From NCBI RefSeq assembly GCF_040256645.1, contig NZ_CP158281.1, positions 1,612,001-1,676,000 of the forward strand: DNA of 64,000 nucleotides. The letters are read 5' to 3'. Both the position numbers and the translations under genes were made by a program. Shown here piece by piece: positions 54,734 through 63,101 of the stretch. The DNA is from Brevibacterium sp. CBA3109. GTDB taxonomy: Bacteria; Actinomycetota; Actinomycetes; Actinomycetales; Brevibacteriaceae. The number at the start of each line of letters is the position of its first letter. Within the stretch, counting starts at the first letter, position 1. The notes beneath the pieces were generated by a model. The model did no database searches. It saw only the letters and a list, made by a program, of their open reading frames with translations, and was not told the DNA's origin.

Positions 54734-55147
54734 TCAGTCGCGTGCGGAGCTCTTCTCCGGGACCAGCCAGCCCAGGAGCGCGGAGACGATGGAGATGATG
54801 ATCGCGGCGAAGACGGCTTGGAAGAAGAACGAATCGATGGTGAACGCGAATGGAGTGAAACCGCTGAGCCAACTGGTCAGGGCCAACATCACTGCGTTGA
54901 TGACGATCGAGAACAGCCCCAAGGTCAGACAGGTGATCGGTGCCGACAGAACACTGAGGATCGGTTTGATGAACGCGTTCGCCAGACCGAAGATCAACCC
55001 GATTACGAGGTAGGAGATGATCGTGGCAGGGATAGCTCCGGCCTGGTCTTCCACGACGCGGTTTCCTTCGATGGCGACGCCAGGCAGTATCCAAGCCGCA
55101 ACCCAGATCGCACATGCGTTGACGACAACTCGTGAGAGGAAGTTCAT
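54734..55147 (-). CDS. Phage-holin-4-2-type membrane protein
   Basis: A 137-residue protein with four hydrophobic segments. The pattern INAVMLALTSWLSGF after a region with ANAFIKPILSVLSAPITCLTLGLF is typical of PF04020 membrane proteins, which are chromosomally common and unlikely to be phage holins in this setting. ATG 55147 follows CTCACGAGTTG-type spacing with TCCTCTC complement (GAGAGGAAG) as ribosome-binding site. Confidence 0.85.
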   Translation of the reverse strand: MNFLSRVVVNACAIWVAAWILPGVAIEGNRVVEDQAGAIPATIISYLVIGLIFGLANAFIKPILSVLSAPITCLTLGLFSIVINAVMLALTSWLSGFTPFAFTIDSFFFQAVFAAIIISIVSALLGWLVPEKSSARD

Positions 55148-55437
55148 GCTGATATGTTCCCAGATCCGCCTGCATTCTTTCTGAGTTGCAGATGGGAATG
55201 CGGTCCGTGCCGACCACCGTGCTGGCCAGTCCTGCTGTCCAAGCGGCCGGCAATGGTGAGCAAACTCAAACCGCTTCGTCACCGGAGGCCTCGTGGGTCC
55301 GCGGTGATGCCTGTAGCCTGGGAATGGCGCCATACGTCGCCGAGAGTCACAGCAGTGTGCATCTACCGAGTGCTTCGATCCAGGTCACCACGGCGGCACA
55401 GACCCCCATCGAGTCGATGGGTAGAAACTGGATTGGT

Positions 55438-56700
55438 ATGCCGAGCAACGAAACCCGCACCCGCAATCACGAAGTCGCCGCACCGAAGCTTCTGACCGTC
55501 GTGGGCCGCACCTACTTCCCGATCGCCTTGATGGCCCGCCTGCCTTACGCCATGGTGGTCATCGGAGTCCTCACCCTCGTTGTTGCGGGCAGAGGATCAC
55601 TGAGTCTCGGCGGAATCAATTCCGCCATGGTCGGTCTCGGAACAGCGATCTTCGGATCCTTCATCGGCGCGGCCGCCGACCGTTGGGGACAGCGACCAGT
55701 GCTCCTGATCGCAGGTCTGGCCAACAGCGCCGCGCTGATCTTCATGGCATGGGTCGTCTTCAGCCCGCTGCCTGACGCAGTAGTGCTCATCGCGGCCTTC
55801 GCCATCGGTGCCACGGCTCCACAGGCGGCCCCGATGTCGCGCTCCCGCCTCGTCGAGATCATCATGTCGAAGCTCGCCGGGCCCGGACAGCAGAAGACCC
55901 TGAGTTCGACCATGGCCTACGAGTCGGCCGCGGATGAGTTCGTCTTCGTCTTCGGCCCCTTCATCGTCGGCCTGCTCGCAACGACCTTTCATCCTGTGGC
56001 GCCGATCATCGGTGCAGTCGTCATGACTTTGATCTTCGTCTCGGCCTTCGCTCTCCACCCGACCGGTCGGGCCCATGTCAACGCGTCATCGGGCCCGCGC
56101 GCCCAGGCCCCGGCCAAGGAACTGTTCACCTTCGCAGTCCTCGTCGTCGTCCTCGGAACCTTCGGCATCGGACTCGTCTTCGGCTCGACCCTGACCGCAC
56201 TGACCTCACTGATGAATGACCTCGGCCATCCGGAGGAAGCCGGCATCTTCTACGGCATCATGGGCATCGGGTCCGCGATTCTGGCGATCGCCGTCGCACT
56301 CTTCTCCCCGCGTTATGCATTGTGGGCCCGCTGGCTGTCATTCGCCCCGGTGATGCTCGTCGGTGCTTTCATCATGTCGACCTCAGACTCGATGATCACC
56401 GTGGTCATCGCCCTGTTGCTCATGGGCTGTGCGGTTGGACCGACGCTGGTGACCTTGTTCAGCCTCGCCGCCGAACGCAGCCCGCTCGGTCGTTCTGCGA
56501 CCGTCATGTCCATGGCGGGGTCCGCGATCATCGTCGGTCAGTCAGTGGCATCGGCAGTCAACGGAATCCTCGCCGAGGAGGCCGGGACCTCGGCCGCGAT
56601 GGCTGTCCCGATGGCGGCTTCCGCACTCGTCCTCGTTGCCGGCCTGCTCAACCTCCTCGTCGGCAAAAGAGCCCGAAAAAGAGACCTGGTTCACTCCTAG
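55438..56700 (+). CDS. MFS transporter
   Basis: A 420-residue protein with about 12 hydrophobic segments. The MFS motif is GAAADRWGQRPVLLIAGL in the first half. The DEFVFVFGPFIVGLLATTFHP segment resembles drug-efflux or sugar-efflux members, but substrate cannot be assigned. The start is ATG 55438; ATG 55417 in the same frame is also possible, neither with a good ribosome-binding site. Sequence upstream (55186-55437) is open in frame but unlike a protein. Confidence 0.85.
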   Translation: MPSNETRTRNHEVAAPKLLTVVGRTYFPIALMARLPYAMVVIGVLTLVVAGRGSLSLGGINSAMVGLGTAIFGSFIGAAADRWGQRPVLLIAGLANSAALIFMAWVVFSPLPDAVVLIAAFAIGATAPQAAPMSRSRLVEIIMSKLAGPGQQKTLSSTMAYESAADEFVFVFGPFIVGLLATTFHPVAPIIGAVVMTLIFVSAFALHPTGRAHVNASSGPRAQAPAKELFTFAVLVVVLGTFGIGLVFGSTLTALTSLMNDLGHPEEAGIFYGIMGIGSAILAIAVALFSPRYALWARWLSFAPVMLVGAFIMSTSDSMITVVIALLLMGCAVGPTLVTLFSLAAERSPLGRSATVMSMAGSAIIVGQSVASAVNGILAEEAGTSAAMAVPMAASALVLVAGLLNLLVGKRARKRDLVHS

Positions 56701-56836
56701 TTTCCGTCTTCTGGGACGTCTCGTCCCAGCATTGAGATGGTGTGACCTGAGCAATAACGGAGAGTAGCATTGCCGCTTGTTCACAGTGAATCGCGCAGCA
56801 CAGTGCGCGTTTGCACGCCACAACGGAAAGCACGAT

Positions 56837-58306
56837 ATGTCATCAAGCACCTCAGCCACTGAGGCCGCGCGGAACGACACCCGATTCTTCGGGCACCCAC
56901 TTCCGCTCATGCAGCTCTTCAGCCTCGAACTGTGGGAACGGTTCTCCTACTACGGCATGAACGGCATCCTCGCCATCTACCTGTACTTCCAGGTCTCCGA
57001 GGGCGGCCTGGGCATGCCTCAGCCGACAGCCATCGGAATCGTCGGCGCCTATGGCGGCGCCGTCTTCCTCGCCACCATCCTCGGTGCGTGGGTCGCGGAC
57101 CGGATCCTCGGCGCGGAGAAGATCCTCTTCTACTCGGCCATCATCATCATGGCAGGGCACATCTGTCTGGCCCTCATCCCCGGCTTCGGCGGAGTCGCCG
57201 CCGGACTCATCCTCGTTGCCCTCGGATCCGGTGGCCTCAAGGCCAACGCCTCCGCTCTCGTCGGTGAACTCTACTCAGAGAAGGACCCGCGCAGGGATGC
57301 CGGGTTCACGCTCTTCTACATGGGCGTCAACGTCGGAGCCCTCCTGGGACCGCTCATCACCGGCCTCCTGCAGAAGGAGATCGGCTTCCACGTCGGCTTC
57401 GGTGCCGCAGCCGTCGGCATGGCTCTGGGCCTGATCATCTATGCCACAGGGCGGAAGAACCTGCCGGACGAATCTCGCGGTGCGGTCAACCCGCTGCCGA
57501 CTTCGAAGGTCTACCTCTTCGTGGCGGCCATCGTCGTCGCAGTCATCCTCATCGTCATCCTCTGGATGGCCGGTGTCGTCAACCCGGACAATCTGGACTG
57601 GTGGATCGCAGGAATCTCGGCGGGAGCAGCGGCATGCTATTTCATCGTCATGGGTGTCAGCCCGCAGACGAATGCCGATGAGCGCTCACGTGTGCTTGCG
57701 TTCATTCCCTTCTTCGTCACCTGTGTGGTCTTCTGGTCCTTGTATCAGCAGATCTTCGGGACGCTCACCGCCTATTCCGACTCGCAGATGAACCGTGAGA
57801 TCTTCGGTTGGGAGATGCCGATCAACTGGCTTCAGCTCATCCCTCCGATCTTCGTCATCGCCTTCGCCCCGGTCTTCTCTGCCATGTGGTTCAAACTGGG
57901 CACACGTCAGATTTCGACTCCGGTCAAGGCGGGCCTCTCGCTCATCCTCATCGGCATCGCGTTCCTGCTCTTCCTTCCGTATGCGAATGCCGGGGAGCAT
58001 GAGACGCCGCTGCTGTGGGTGGCGTTCATCCTGCTGCTCTTCGTCTTCGCCGAACTGCTCATCTCACCGATTGGCCTGTCCTTCTCCTCGAAGGTCGCAC
58101 CGAAGGTGTTCCAATCGCAGATGATCGCCGTGTTCTTCCTCGCCTCAGGCGTGGGAACCGCGCTGTCTGGCGTGCTGGGCGGCTACTACTCGGCCGATAA
58201 TCAGACTCCGTACTGGACATCGATCGGCGCAGCATCGATCATTCTTGGCCTGCTGGCTCTGACCCTGACCAAGCCGATGCTCAAGGCGCTGCGCGGAATC
58301 CGCTGA
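56837..58306 (+). CDS. POT-family proton-dependent oligopeptide transporter
   Basis: A 489-residue importer of di- and tripeptides with about 14 hydrophobic segments. The POT motifs are clear: ELWERFSYYGMNGIL (ExxERFxYY) in the first helix, GAWVADRILGAEK in the following loop, and the PTR2 signature FTLFYMGVNVGALLGPLI. The start at ATG 56837 has GGAAAG upstream. A strong hairpin follows 35 bp after the stop. Confidence 0.94.
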   Translation: MSSSTSATEAARNDTRFFGHPLPLMQLFSLELWERFSYYGMNGILAIYLYFQVSEGGLGMPQPTAIGIVGAYGGAVFLATILGAWVADRILGAEKILFYSAIIIMAGHICLALIPGFGGVAAGLILVALGSGGLKANASALVGELYSEKDPRRDAGFTLFYMGVNVGALLGPLITGLLQKEIGFHVGFGAAAVGMALGLIIYATGRKNLPDESRGAVNPLPTSKVYLFVAAIVVAVILIVILWMAGVVNPDNLDWWIAGISAGAAACYFIVMGVSPQTNADERSRVLAFIPFFVTCVVFWSLYQQIFGTLTAYSDSQMNREIFGWEMPINWLQLIPPIFVIAFAPVFSAMWFKLGTRQISTPVKAGLSLILIGIAFLLFLPYANAGEHETPLLWVAFILLLFVFAELLISPIGLSFSSKVAPKVFQSQMIAVFFLASGVGTALSGVLGGYYSADNQTPYWTSIGAASIILGLLALTLTKPMLKALRGIR

Positions 58307-58341
58307 CACCTCAGCAGTTCCCTCGCAGTCTCGACCGCGCT

Positions 58342-58382
58342 CGAAACGCCCTTGCTCACGCTGCGTGAGCAAGGGCGTTTCG
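58342..58382. terminator. Strong hairpin after the POT gene
   Basis: A perfect 19-bp stem, 58342-58360 (CGAAACGCCCTTGCTCACG) with 58364-58382, loop CTG. The downstream T content is modest. Confidence 0.85.
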
Positions 58383-58410
58383 ACTGTCTGCTCTGACCTG
58401 TGCGGACGGT

Positions 58411-58451
58411 GCCCATATTCATCGGGGCCTCACACCCCGATGAATATGGGC
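58411..58451 (-). terminator. Hairpin overlapping the 3' end of the CPBP-like gene
   Basis: A perfect 17-bp stem, 58411-58427 (GCCCATATTCATCGGGG) with 58435-58451, loop of 7. The right arm encodes the last residues LPIFIGV of the minus-strand gene, and its stop codon (58430-58432) is in the loop. Confidence 0.75.
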
Positions 58452-59287
58452 AGTGCCTCGGGATGGTGGGCGTGGACGATCGTGAGGAAGACGAGCGCGT
58501 CGAAGAGGAGATGGACGGTCACGGTGTAGGGCAGCGACTTCGTCCGCGTGAAGATGAAGGCCTGCACGAGCGCGAATGGGATCGTCAGCACCGGCCCGAT
58601 CGATCGGTAGCCCAGCTCCCACAGGAAGGACACGAAGATGATGGTGGTGAACACGTTCGCGGTCCAGAAGGCGAAGTGTTTGCGCAGCAGTGCGAAGACC
58701 GTGCAGATGAAGAACAGCTCATCCCAGATGCCGACAGCGTTGACGCCGAAGAAGAGGCGGACGATCTCATCCCACTGCGTCACCGGTGGCCAGTTTAGAT
58801 AGACCCCGGTGCGCATGAAGTACTGGGGGAGGACGAGCCAGGCGAAGACGATGACGAACAGCAGCCACGCCCATTCCAAGCGCGACCACCTCTGCCCCCG
58901 ACGCCGAGGGAAGACGATGGTCGGGTCCTTGAACCCATAGCGGGTGATCAGCCACGGCCCGATCACCACGGCGGACAGCACGAGCCCCATGCGAGCGATG
59001 TTGGACCATGAGATATCGGCTGCCACCGAGATTGAGGAGATCAGCCCCAGACAGCCGGCGATGACGCTGAGGTCGCGTGCGAATTCTCGGTCGACGATCC
59101 ATGCGACGATGAGGGAGGCCGCCATCGGCACATAGCCGAAAGCTCTCAGCTCAGGAAATGTGGTTCCGAGCCCGAACAGGACGAAGGCCGACAGCGCCAA
59201 CAGCACTGCGGCCAGCCCCGGCCAGGAAACGAGGTCGAATCGTCTGGACTCAGGTTCGAATCGTATTGGGGTGTCCACGTTTGACAC
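58430..59287 (-). CDS. CPBP-like intramembrane protease family protein
   Basis: A 285-residue membrane protein with about eight hydrophobic segments. Near residue 188 it has GIWDELFFICTVFALLRKHF, a diverged form of the EExxxR motif (first Glu is Asp), followed by FLWELGYRSIG and the histidine motif TVHLLFDALVF. These resemble the Abi/CPBP glutamic intramembrane protease fold, but the altered motif leaves activity open. It starts at ATG 59287, divergent from moeA. Confidence 0.7.
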   Translation of the reverse strand: MSNVDTPIRFEPESRRFDLVSWPGLAAVLLALSAFVLFGLGTTFPELRAFGYVPMAASLIVAWIVDREFARDLSVIAGCLGLISSISVAADISWSNIARMGLVLSAVVIGPWLITRYGFKDPTIVFPRRRGQRWSRLEWAWLLFVIVFAWLVLPQYFMRTGVYLNWPPVTQWDEIVRLFFGVNAVGIWDELFFICTVFALLRKHFAFWTANVFTTIIFVSFLWELGYRSIGPVLTIPFALVQAFIFTRTKSLPYTVTVHLLFDALVFLTIVHAHHPEALPIFIGV

Positions 59288-59365
59288 TCTAAATCACCAC
59301 AGTCCGAACACGAGTGCCCGAAGCGACAACTCCTCGTAGGATCTGAGACAGGAGAAAGGACATCC

Positions 59366-60547
59366 GTGGAACCCGAAGAATACTGTCAGCTCATCAGCTC
59401 ATCGACCCCGACCCGCACCGCGGAGACGATTCCCATCGCGTCGGCGATCAGCAGAATCGCTGCTGATGACGTGATCGCCGATGCCCCCATCCCGGCGTTC
59501 GCCACCTCGGCGATGGATGGTTTCGCATTCGATGAGTCCGCGTTGAACAGTGCCCAGACCGGCGTCGAGGTGGCTGTGCTCGGTGACATCCCTGCCGGTG
59601 CCATGCCGGTCGACATCGCACCGGGCACCGCCGTGCGGGTGATGACCGGAGCGCAGGTGCCCGCCACCGCCGAGGTGGTCGTTCCCGTCGAGCTCACCGA
59701 TGCCGAATCTACAGGGCCGGCCCCGGATCGCGTCCAGGTCTCCTCCTTGTCCAAGGGACTGCGGGCTGGCTGGAACATCAGAGCAGTGGGGGAGGACACC
59801 TTGATCGGAGACACCGTGATCCGAGCCGGCGAGACGATCAGTTCTGCCGGTGTGGGCACACTGGCCATGATGGGACGCGAGACCACCCGCGTTCAGCGGC
59901 CTCTGACGATCGGTCTCATCGTCACCGGGGATGAGCTGCGCACCGATTCCACCACATGTGCCCACCCATTCATTCACAACTCGAATCTGCCCATGCTCAG
60001 CTCAGCGATCACCAACGCCGGTGCCATCCCGGTCGAACGCAGCTGCGGGGACGATCCGGAAGCCTTGGCACATATAATCGACGAACTCGGAGACTGCGTT
60101 GACCTGATCATCACCACCGGCGGTATCAGCGCAGGTGCCTTCGAAGTCGTCAGACAGGCCCTCAGCGGAGACCACTCGACGTTCCTGCGTCTGGCGATGC
60201 GACCGGGCGGGCCTCAAGGCTACGGACGCCGCGGTGATGTCCCTCTGCTGCATTTCCCGGGTACTCCGGCCGGCGCCTTCCTGTCCTTCCACCTCTTCGC
60301 ACGCTCTCTGATCGAGGCGAGTCCCCTCCGGTCGCGGTGGAAGAAGGCCGTCTACGCCGGCCCCGAAGTCCTCGGCCACGACAAGGCCATCAGCCTGGTG
60401 CCGGGCAGGTTCAACACAGCGGGAGAGGTCGAGTCCCTGAATCGGTCACGACTGCGTGACTTCTCCGGGGCAGACGTCATCATCCGGGCCCCTCGAGGGT
60501 CTGGGAGCATTAGGGGCGGGGACGTCATCGCGGTCCTCGACTGCTGA
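59366..60547 (+). CDS. moeA: Molybdopterin molybdenumtransferase MoeA (first copy)
   Basis: A 393-residue enzyme that inserts molybdate into adenylated molybdopterin. Motifs are PAFATSAMDGFAFDE near residue 45, GTAVRVMTGAQVPATAEVVVPVE, VTGDELR, and TTGGISAGAFEVVRQAL, then LAMRPGGPQGYGRRG and LHFPGTPAG. It starts at GTG 59366 behind CAGGAGAAAGG. The stop shares bases with the next frame. A second moeA lies at 63102. Confidence 0.93.
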   Translation: MEPEEYCQLISSSTPTRTAETIPIASAISRIAADDVIADAPIPAFATSAMDGFAFDESALNSAQTGVEVAVLGDIPAGAMPVDIAPGTAVRVMTGAQVPATAEVVVPVELTDAESTGPAPDRVQVSSLSKGLRAGWNIRAVGEDTLIGDTVIRAGETISSAGVGTLAMMGRETTRVQRPLTIGLIVTGDELRTDSTTCAHPFIHNSNLPMLSSAITNAGAIPVERSCGDDPEALAHIIDELGDCVDLIITTGGISAGAFEVVRQALSGDHSTFLRLAMRPGGPQGYGRRGDVPLLHFPGTPAGAFLSFHLFARSLIEASPLRSRWKKAVYAGPEVLGHDKAISLVPGRFNTAGEVESLNRSRLRDFSGADVIIRAPRGSGSIRGGDVIAVLDC

Positions 60548-60567
60548 TGCCAACTAGACTGAGACAC

Positions 60568-61662
60568 ATGTCAGGAAACGCTCTCAGCCGCGCGGACACG
60601 GCACGCTACGCACGACAGATCCGCCTCAACGGTTTCGGCCCGCAGGCCCAATCCGCACTGCTTGCATCCCATGTGCTCGTCATCGGGGCCGGTGGGCTCG
60701 GGGCGCCGGTCCTGACGTATCTGGCAGCCGCCGGTGTCGGACGCATCAGCATCATCGACCCCGACACGGTGGAACTGAGCAACCTGCACCGCCAGTTCAT
60801 TCATTCCGAGGCGCGCGTGGGGCACCGAAAGGTCGATTCCGCGAAACAGCGGATGGACGAGCTGAACTCGACTCTCGACATCATCACCCACCCGGTTCTG
60901 CTGACACCGGACAACGCCCTCGAGCTCATCAGTGCGGCAGACATCGTCATCGACGGAAGCGACAACTTCGCGACCAGATACTTAGCCAACGACGCCTGCG
61001 AGATTCTTGAAAAACCCTTGGTCTGGGGCACGATCCTCGGCTTCGACGGGCAGGTCGCTGTCTTCGACACGAGAGAGGGGACGACGCTGCGCGACCTCTA
61101 CCCGGTCGTGCCGGCTCCCGGATCAGTCCCGGACTGCGCCACCGCCGGTGTCCTCGGCGCTCTCTGCGGAAGCATCGGTGCGGCCATGGCGATGGAGACG
61201 ATCAAGGTCCTCACCGGCATCGGCACCCCGCTCTACAACGCGGTCTCCATCCACAGCAGCCTCGACGCCAGCTGGGAGTGCGTTCCAGTAGGACGGAGAC
61301 CACAACGGGAGCCGATCACGGACCTTGGCAGCCACCTCGGCGACTATGGTGACGAAATTTCCGCTGGGACATCTGCAGAAACGGACTCGACGGTGACATG
61401 GGCGACCATCGCACCCGGTACGCACCTCGTCGACATCAGAGACGACGAGGAAGTGTCTGGAGGAATGGTCCCGGGCGCGCAGCACGTGCCCATGGACGAT
61501 CTCCTGGACGATCCCGGATTGATCACGGGACATGAGAAGGTGGCACTCTACTGCCGTTCGGGAGTGCGCTCTGCTCGGGCTTGCGCTCAGCTGCGTGCGC
61601 AGGGCACCGAGCTCAGCTCGGTCTCTGGGGGATATTTGGCATATCTGTCACTTCCGCGCTGA
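60568..61662 (+). CDS. moeB: MoeB/ThiF adenylyltransferase with C-terminal rhodanese domain
   Basis: A 364-residue E1-like enzyme (MoeZ architecture) that adenylates and may sulphurate the C-terminal glycine of MoaD or ThiS. ATP-binding VLVIGAGGLGAPVLTYLAAAGVG is near residue 33, IDGSDNFATRYLAND in the middle, and PDCATAGVLGALCGSIGAAMA after it. The rhodanese domain (about 275-364) carries the active cysteine in VALYCRSGVRSARAC. The start is ATG 60568 or ATG 60547 (overlapping the moeA stop). TAGACT at 60554-60559 could be a -10 for a nearly leaderless transcript. Confidence 0.92.
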   Translation: MSGNALSRADTARYARQIRLNGFGPQAQSALLASHVLVIGAGGLGAPVLTYLAAAGVGRISIIDPDTVELSNLHRQFIHSEARVGHRKVDSAKQRMDELNSTLDIITHPVLLTPDNALELISAADIVIDGSDNFATRYLANDACEILEKPLVWGTILGFDGQVAVFDTREGTTLRDLYPVVPAPGSVPDCATAGVLGALCGSIGAAMAMETIKVLTGIGTPLYNAVSIHSSLDASWECVPVGRRPQREPITDLGSHLGDYGDEISAGTSAETDSTVTWATIAPGTHLVDIRDDEEVSGGMVPGAQHVPMDDLLDDPGLITGHEKVALYCRSGVRSARACAQLRAQGTELSSVSGGYLAYLSLPR

Positions 61663-61724
61663 GGGTCTCAGCCGCGAACGGTCTCAGCTGAGATCTTCCG
61701 ACAGCAAGCTGCCGCAGCCCTGTC

Positions 61725-61970
61725 TCAGCCGCCTGCGAAGGGTGGGAGAACGTCGACGGTGTCGCCCTCGCTCAGAACCGTGTGAGGGTCTGTGGCAGCG
61801 ATCGCGTTGACAAGGAAGCTCGAGCGGGAGATGACAGTTCTCGCCTCGTCACCGGCATCCTTCGTCAGGGTCGTGATCAGCGCGTCAATGGTGGTTGCCG
61901 CTGCGCTGCATTCCTTGGTTCCGAAAGCTTCTCGTGCGGCTGCGAAGAAGCGAACTCTGATCTGGGGCAC
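61725..61970 (-). CDS. moaD: MoaD-type molybdopterin synthase small subunit
   Basis: An 81-residue ubiquitin-like sulphur carrier. It begins MPQIRVRFFAAAREAFG and ends DVLPPFAGG, with the conserved terminal Gly-Gly that is adenylated by MoeB and thiocarboxylated. It starts at GTG 61970, immediately after the moaA stop, so the two are coupled. A rhodanese-bearing MoeB lies convergently next to it. Confidence 0.94.
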   Translation of the reverse strand: MPQIRVRFFAAAREAFGTKECSAAATTIDALITTLTKDAGDEARTVISRSSFLVNAIAATDPHTVLSEGDTVDVLPPFAGG

Positions 61971-63059
61971 TTATCCTCCGATGGCGCTCATGGGACGTTG
62001 GGGCTGTTCGAAGGTCTCGGAATCCATGCCGTGTCCGGCCAGTTTCTTCCAATGCGCACCCTTCCACAGGTTCGCAATCGCTTCATCGTCGGCACCACCG
62101 CGCATGGCGGTGAGCAGATCGACCTCCGTGTGTGAGAACAGGCAGGTGCGCACTCGTCCTTCTGCGGTCAGTCTGGTGCGGGTGCAGTCGGCACAGAACG
62201 CCCGTGTCACGGAGGCGATGATGCCGACGTCGCCGATGATGGTCTCCGGATCATCCCTGCTGGCAACGAGGAACTTCTCCGCGGGCGCACCACCCCGCGG
62301 AGCGGTGTCGGGGGTGAGGACGAAATGGGGCTCGAGCAGGGCGAAGATGTCGGCGGCAGTGATCATGGTGCCGCGTTCCCAGGAGTGTCCGGCATCGAGA
62401 GGCATCTGTTCGATGAAGCGCAGCTTGAGATCGCGGTCGAGGCACCAGCGCAGCAGCTCGGGAGCCTGATGGTCGTTGACGCCAGGCAGCAGGACGGCAT
62501 TGATCTTCACCGGATCCATGCCCGCGGCCTGGGCGCCCTTGATCCCGTCGAGCACCCTATTCAGGAAGGGGCGGCGAGTGATCGTCGCGAAAGTCTCGGG
62601 ATCGACGGTGTCGAGAGAGACATTGATGCGGTCGAGGCCCGCGGCCCGCAGCTTCTCAGCACGCTTGTCGAGGCCGATCGCGTTCGTCGTCAGAGCGATG
62701 TTGGGGCGAGGTTCGAGTGCAGCGACTCCGGCGATGATGTCGGTGACATCTTTGCGGGTCAACGGTTCACCACCGGTGAATCTGACCTGGTCGACGCCGA
62801 ACTTCTCAACGCCGATGCGAACGAAGCGGATAATCTCCTCGGCTGTCATCGCCTCATCGCGAGACATGAACTCCACACCCTCCTCGGGCATGCAGTAGCT
62901 GCACCGGAGATTGCAGAAGTCGGTCAACGAGATGCGCATGTCGCGGGCACGTCGACCGAAGGTGTCCAGGAGCGAATCCTCCTGATGGGCAGTGAACGTA
63001 TCGCCGGGATCCACTGTTGGAGTTCTCAGCATGGGTGTGGGCAGGCTGATTTTGCGCAT
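61971..63059 (-). CDS. moaA: GTP 3',8-cyclase MoaA
   Basis: A 362-residue radical SAM enzyme for the first step of molybdopterin synthesis. The SAM-binding cluster CNLRCSYCMPEEG is near residue 40, and the second cluster lies in AFCADCTRTRLTAEGRVRTCLF. Usual features such as VRFTGGEPLTRKD and HFIEQMPLDAG-like LRFIEQMPLDAGHSW are present. The usual C-terminal GG is seen (MSAIGG). ATG 63059 is chosen because AGGAGG lies 8 bp upstream. It is divergent from the second moeA with a 42-bp gap. Confidence 0.95.
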   Translation of the reverse strand: MRKISLPTPMLRTPTVDPGDTFTAHQEDSLLDTFGRRARDMRISLTDFCNLRCSYCMPEEGVEFMSRDEAMTAEEIIRFVRIGVEKFGVDQVRFTGGEPLTRKDVTDIIAGVAALEPRPNIALTTNAIGLDKRAEKLRAAGLDRINVSLDTVDPETFATITRRPFLNRVLDGIKGAQAAGMDPVKINAVLLPGVNDHQAPELLRWCLDRDLKLRFIEQMPLDAGHSWERGTMITAADIFALLEPHFVLTPDTAPRGGAPAEKFLVASRDDPETIIGDVGIIASVTRAFCADCTRTRLTAEGRVRTCLFSHTEVDLLTAMRGGADDEAIANLWKGAHWKKLAGHGMDSETFEQPQRPMSAIGG

Positions 63060-63101
63060 TCTGCCATCCTCCTTGATCAACATCTTCGCTATCATCGTCC
63101 C

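Noticed and set aside
54734..55147. Prophage holin
   Set aside because: PF04020-type proteins are common chromosomal membrane proteins, and no other phage gene is in the region.
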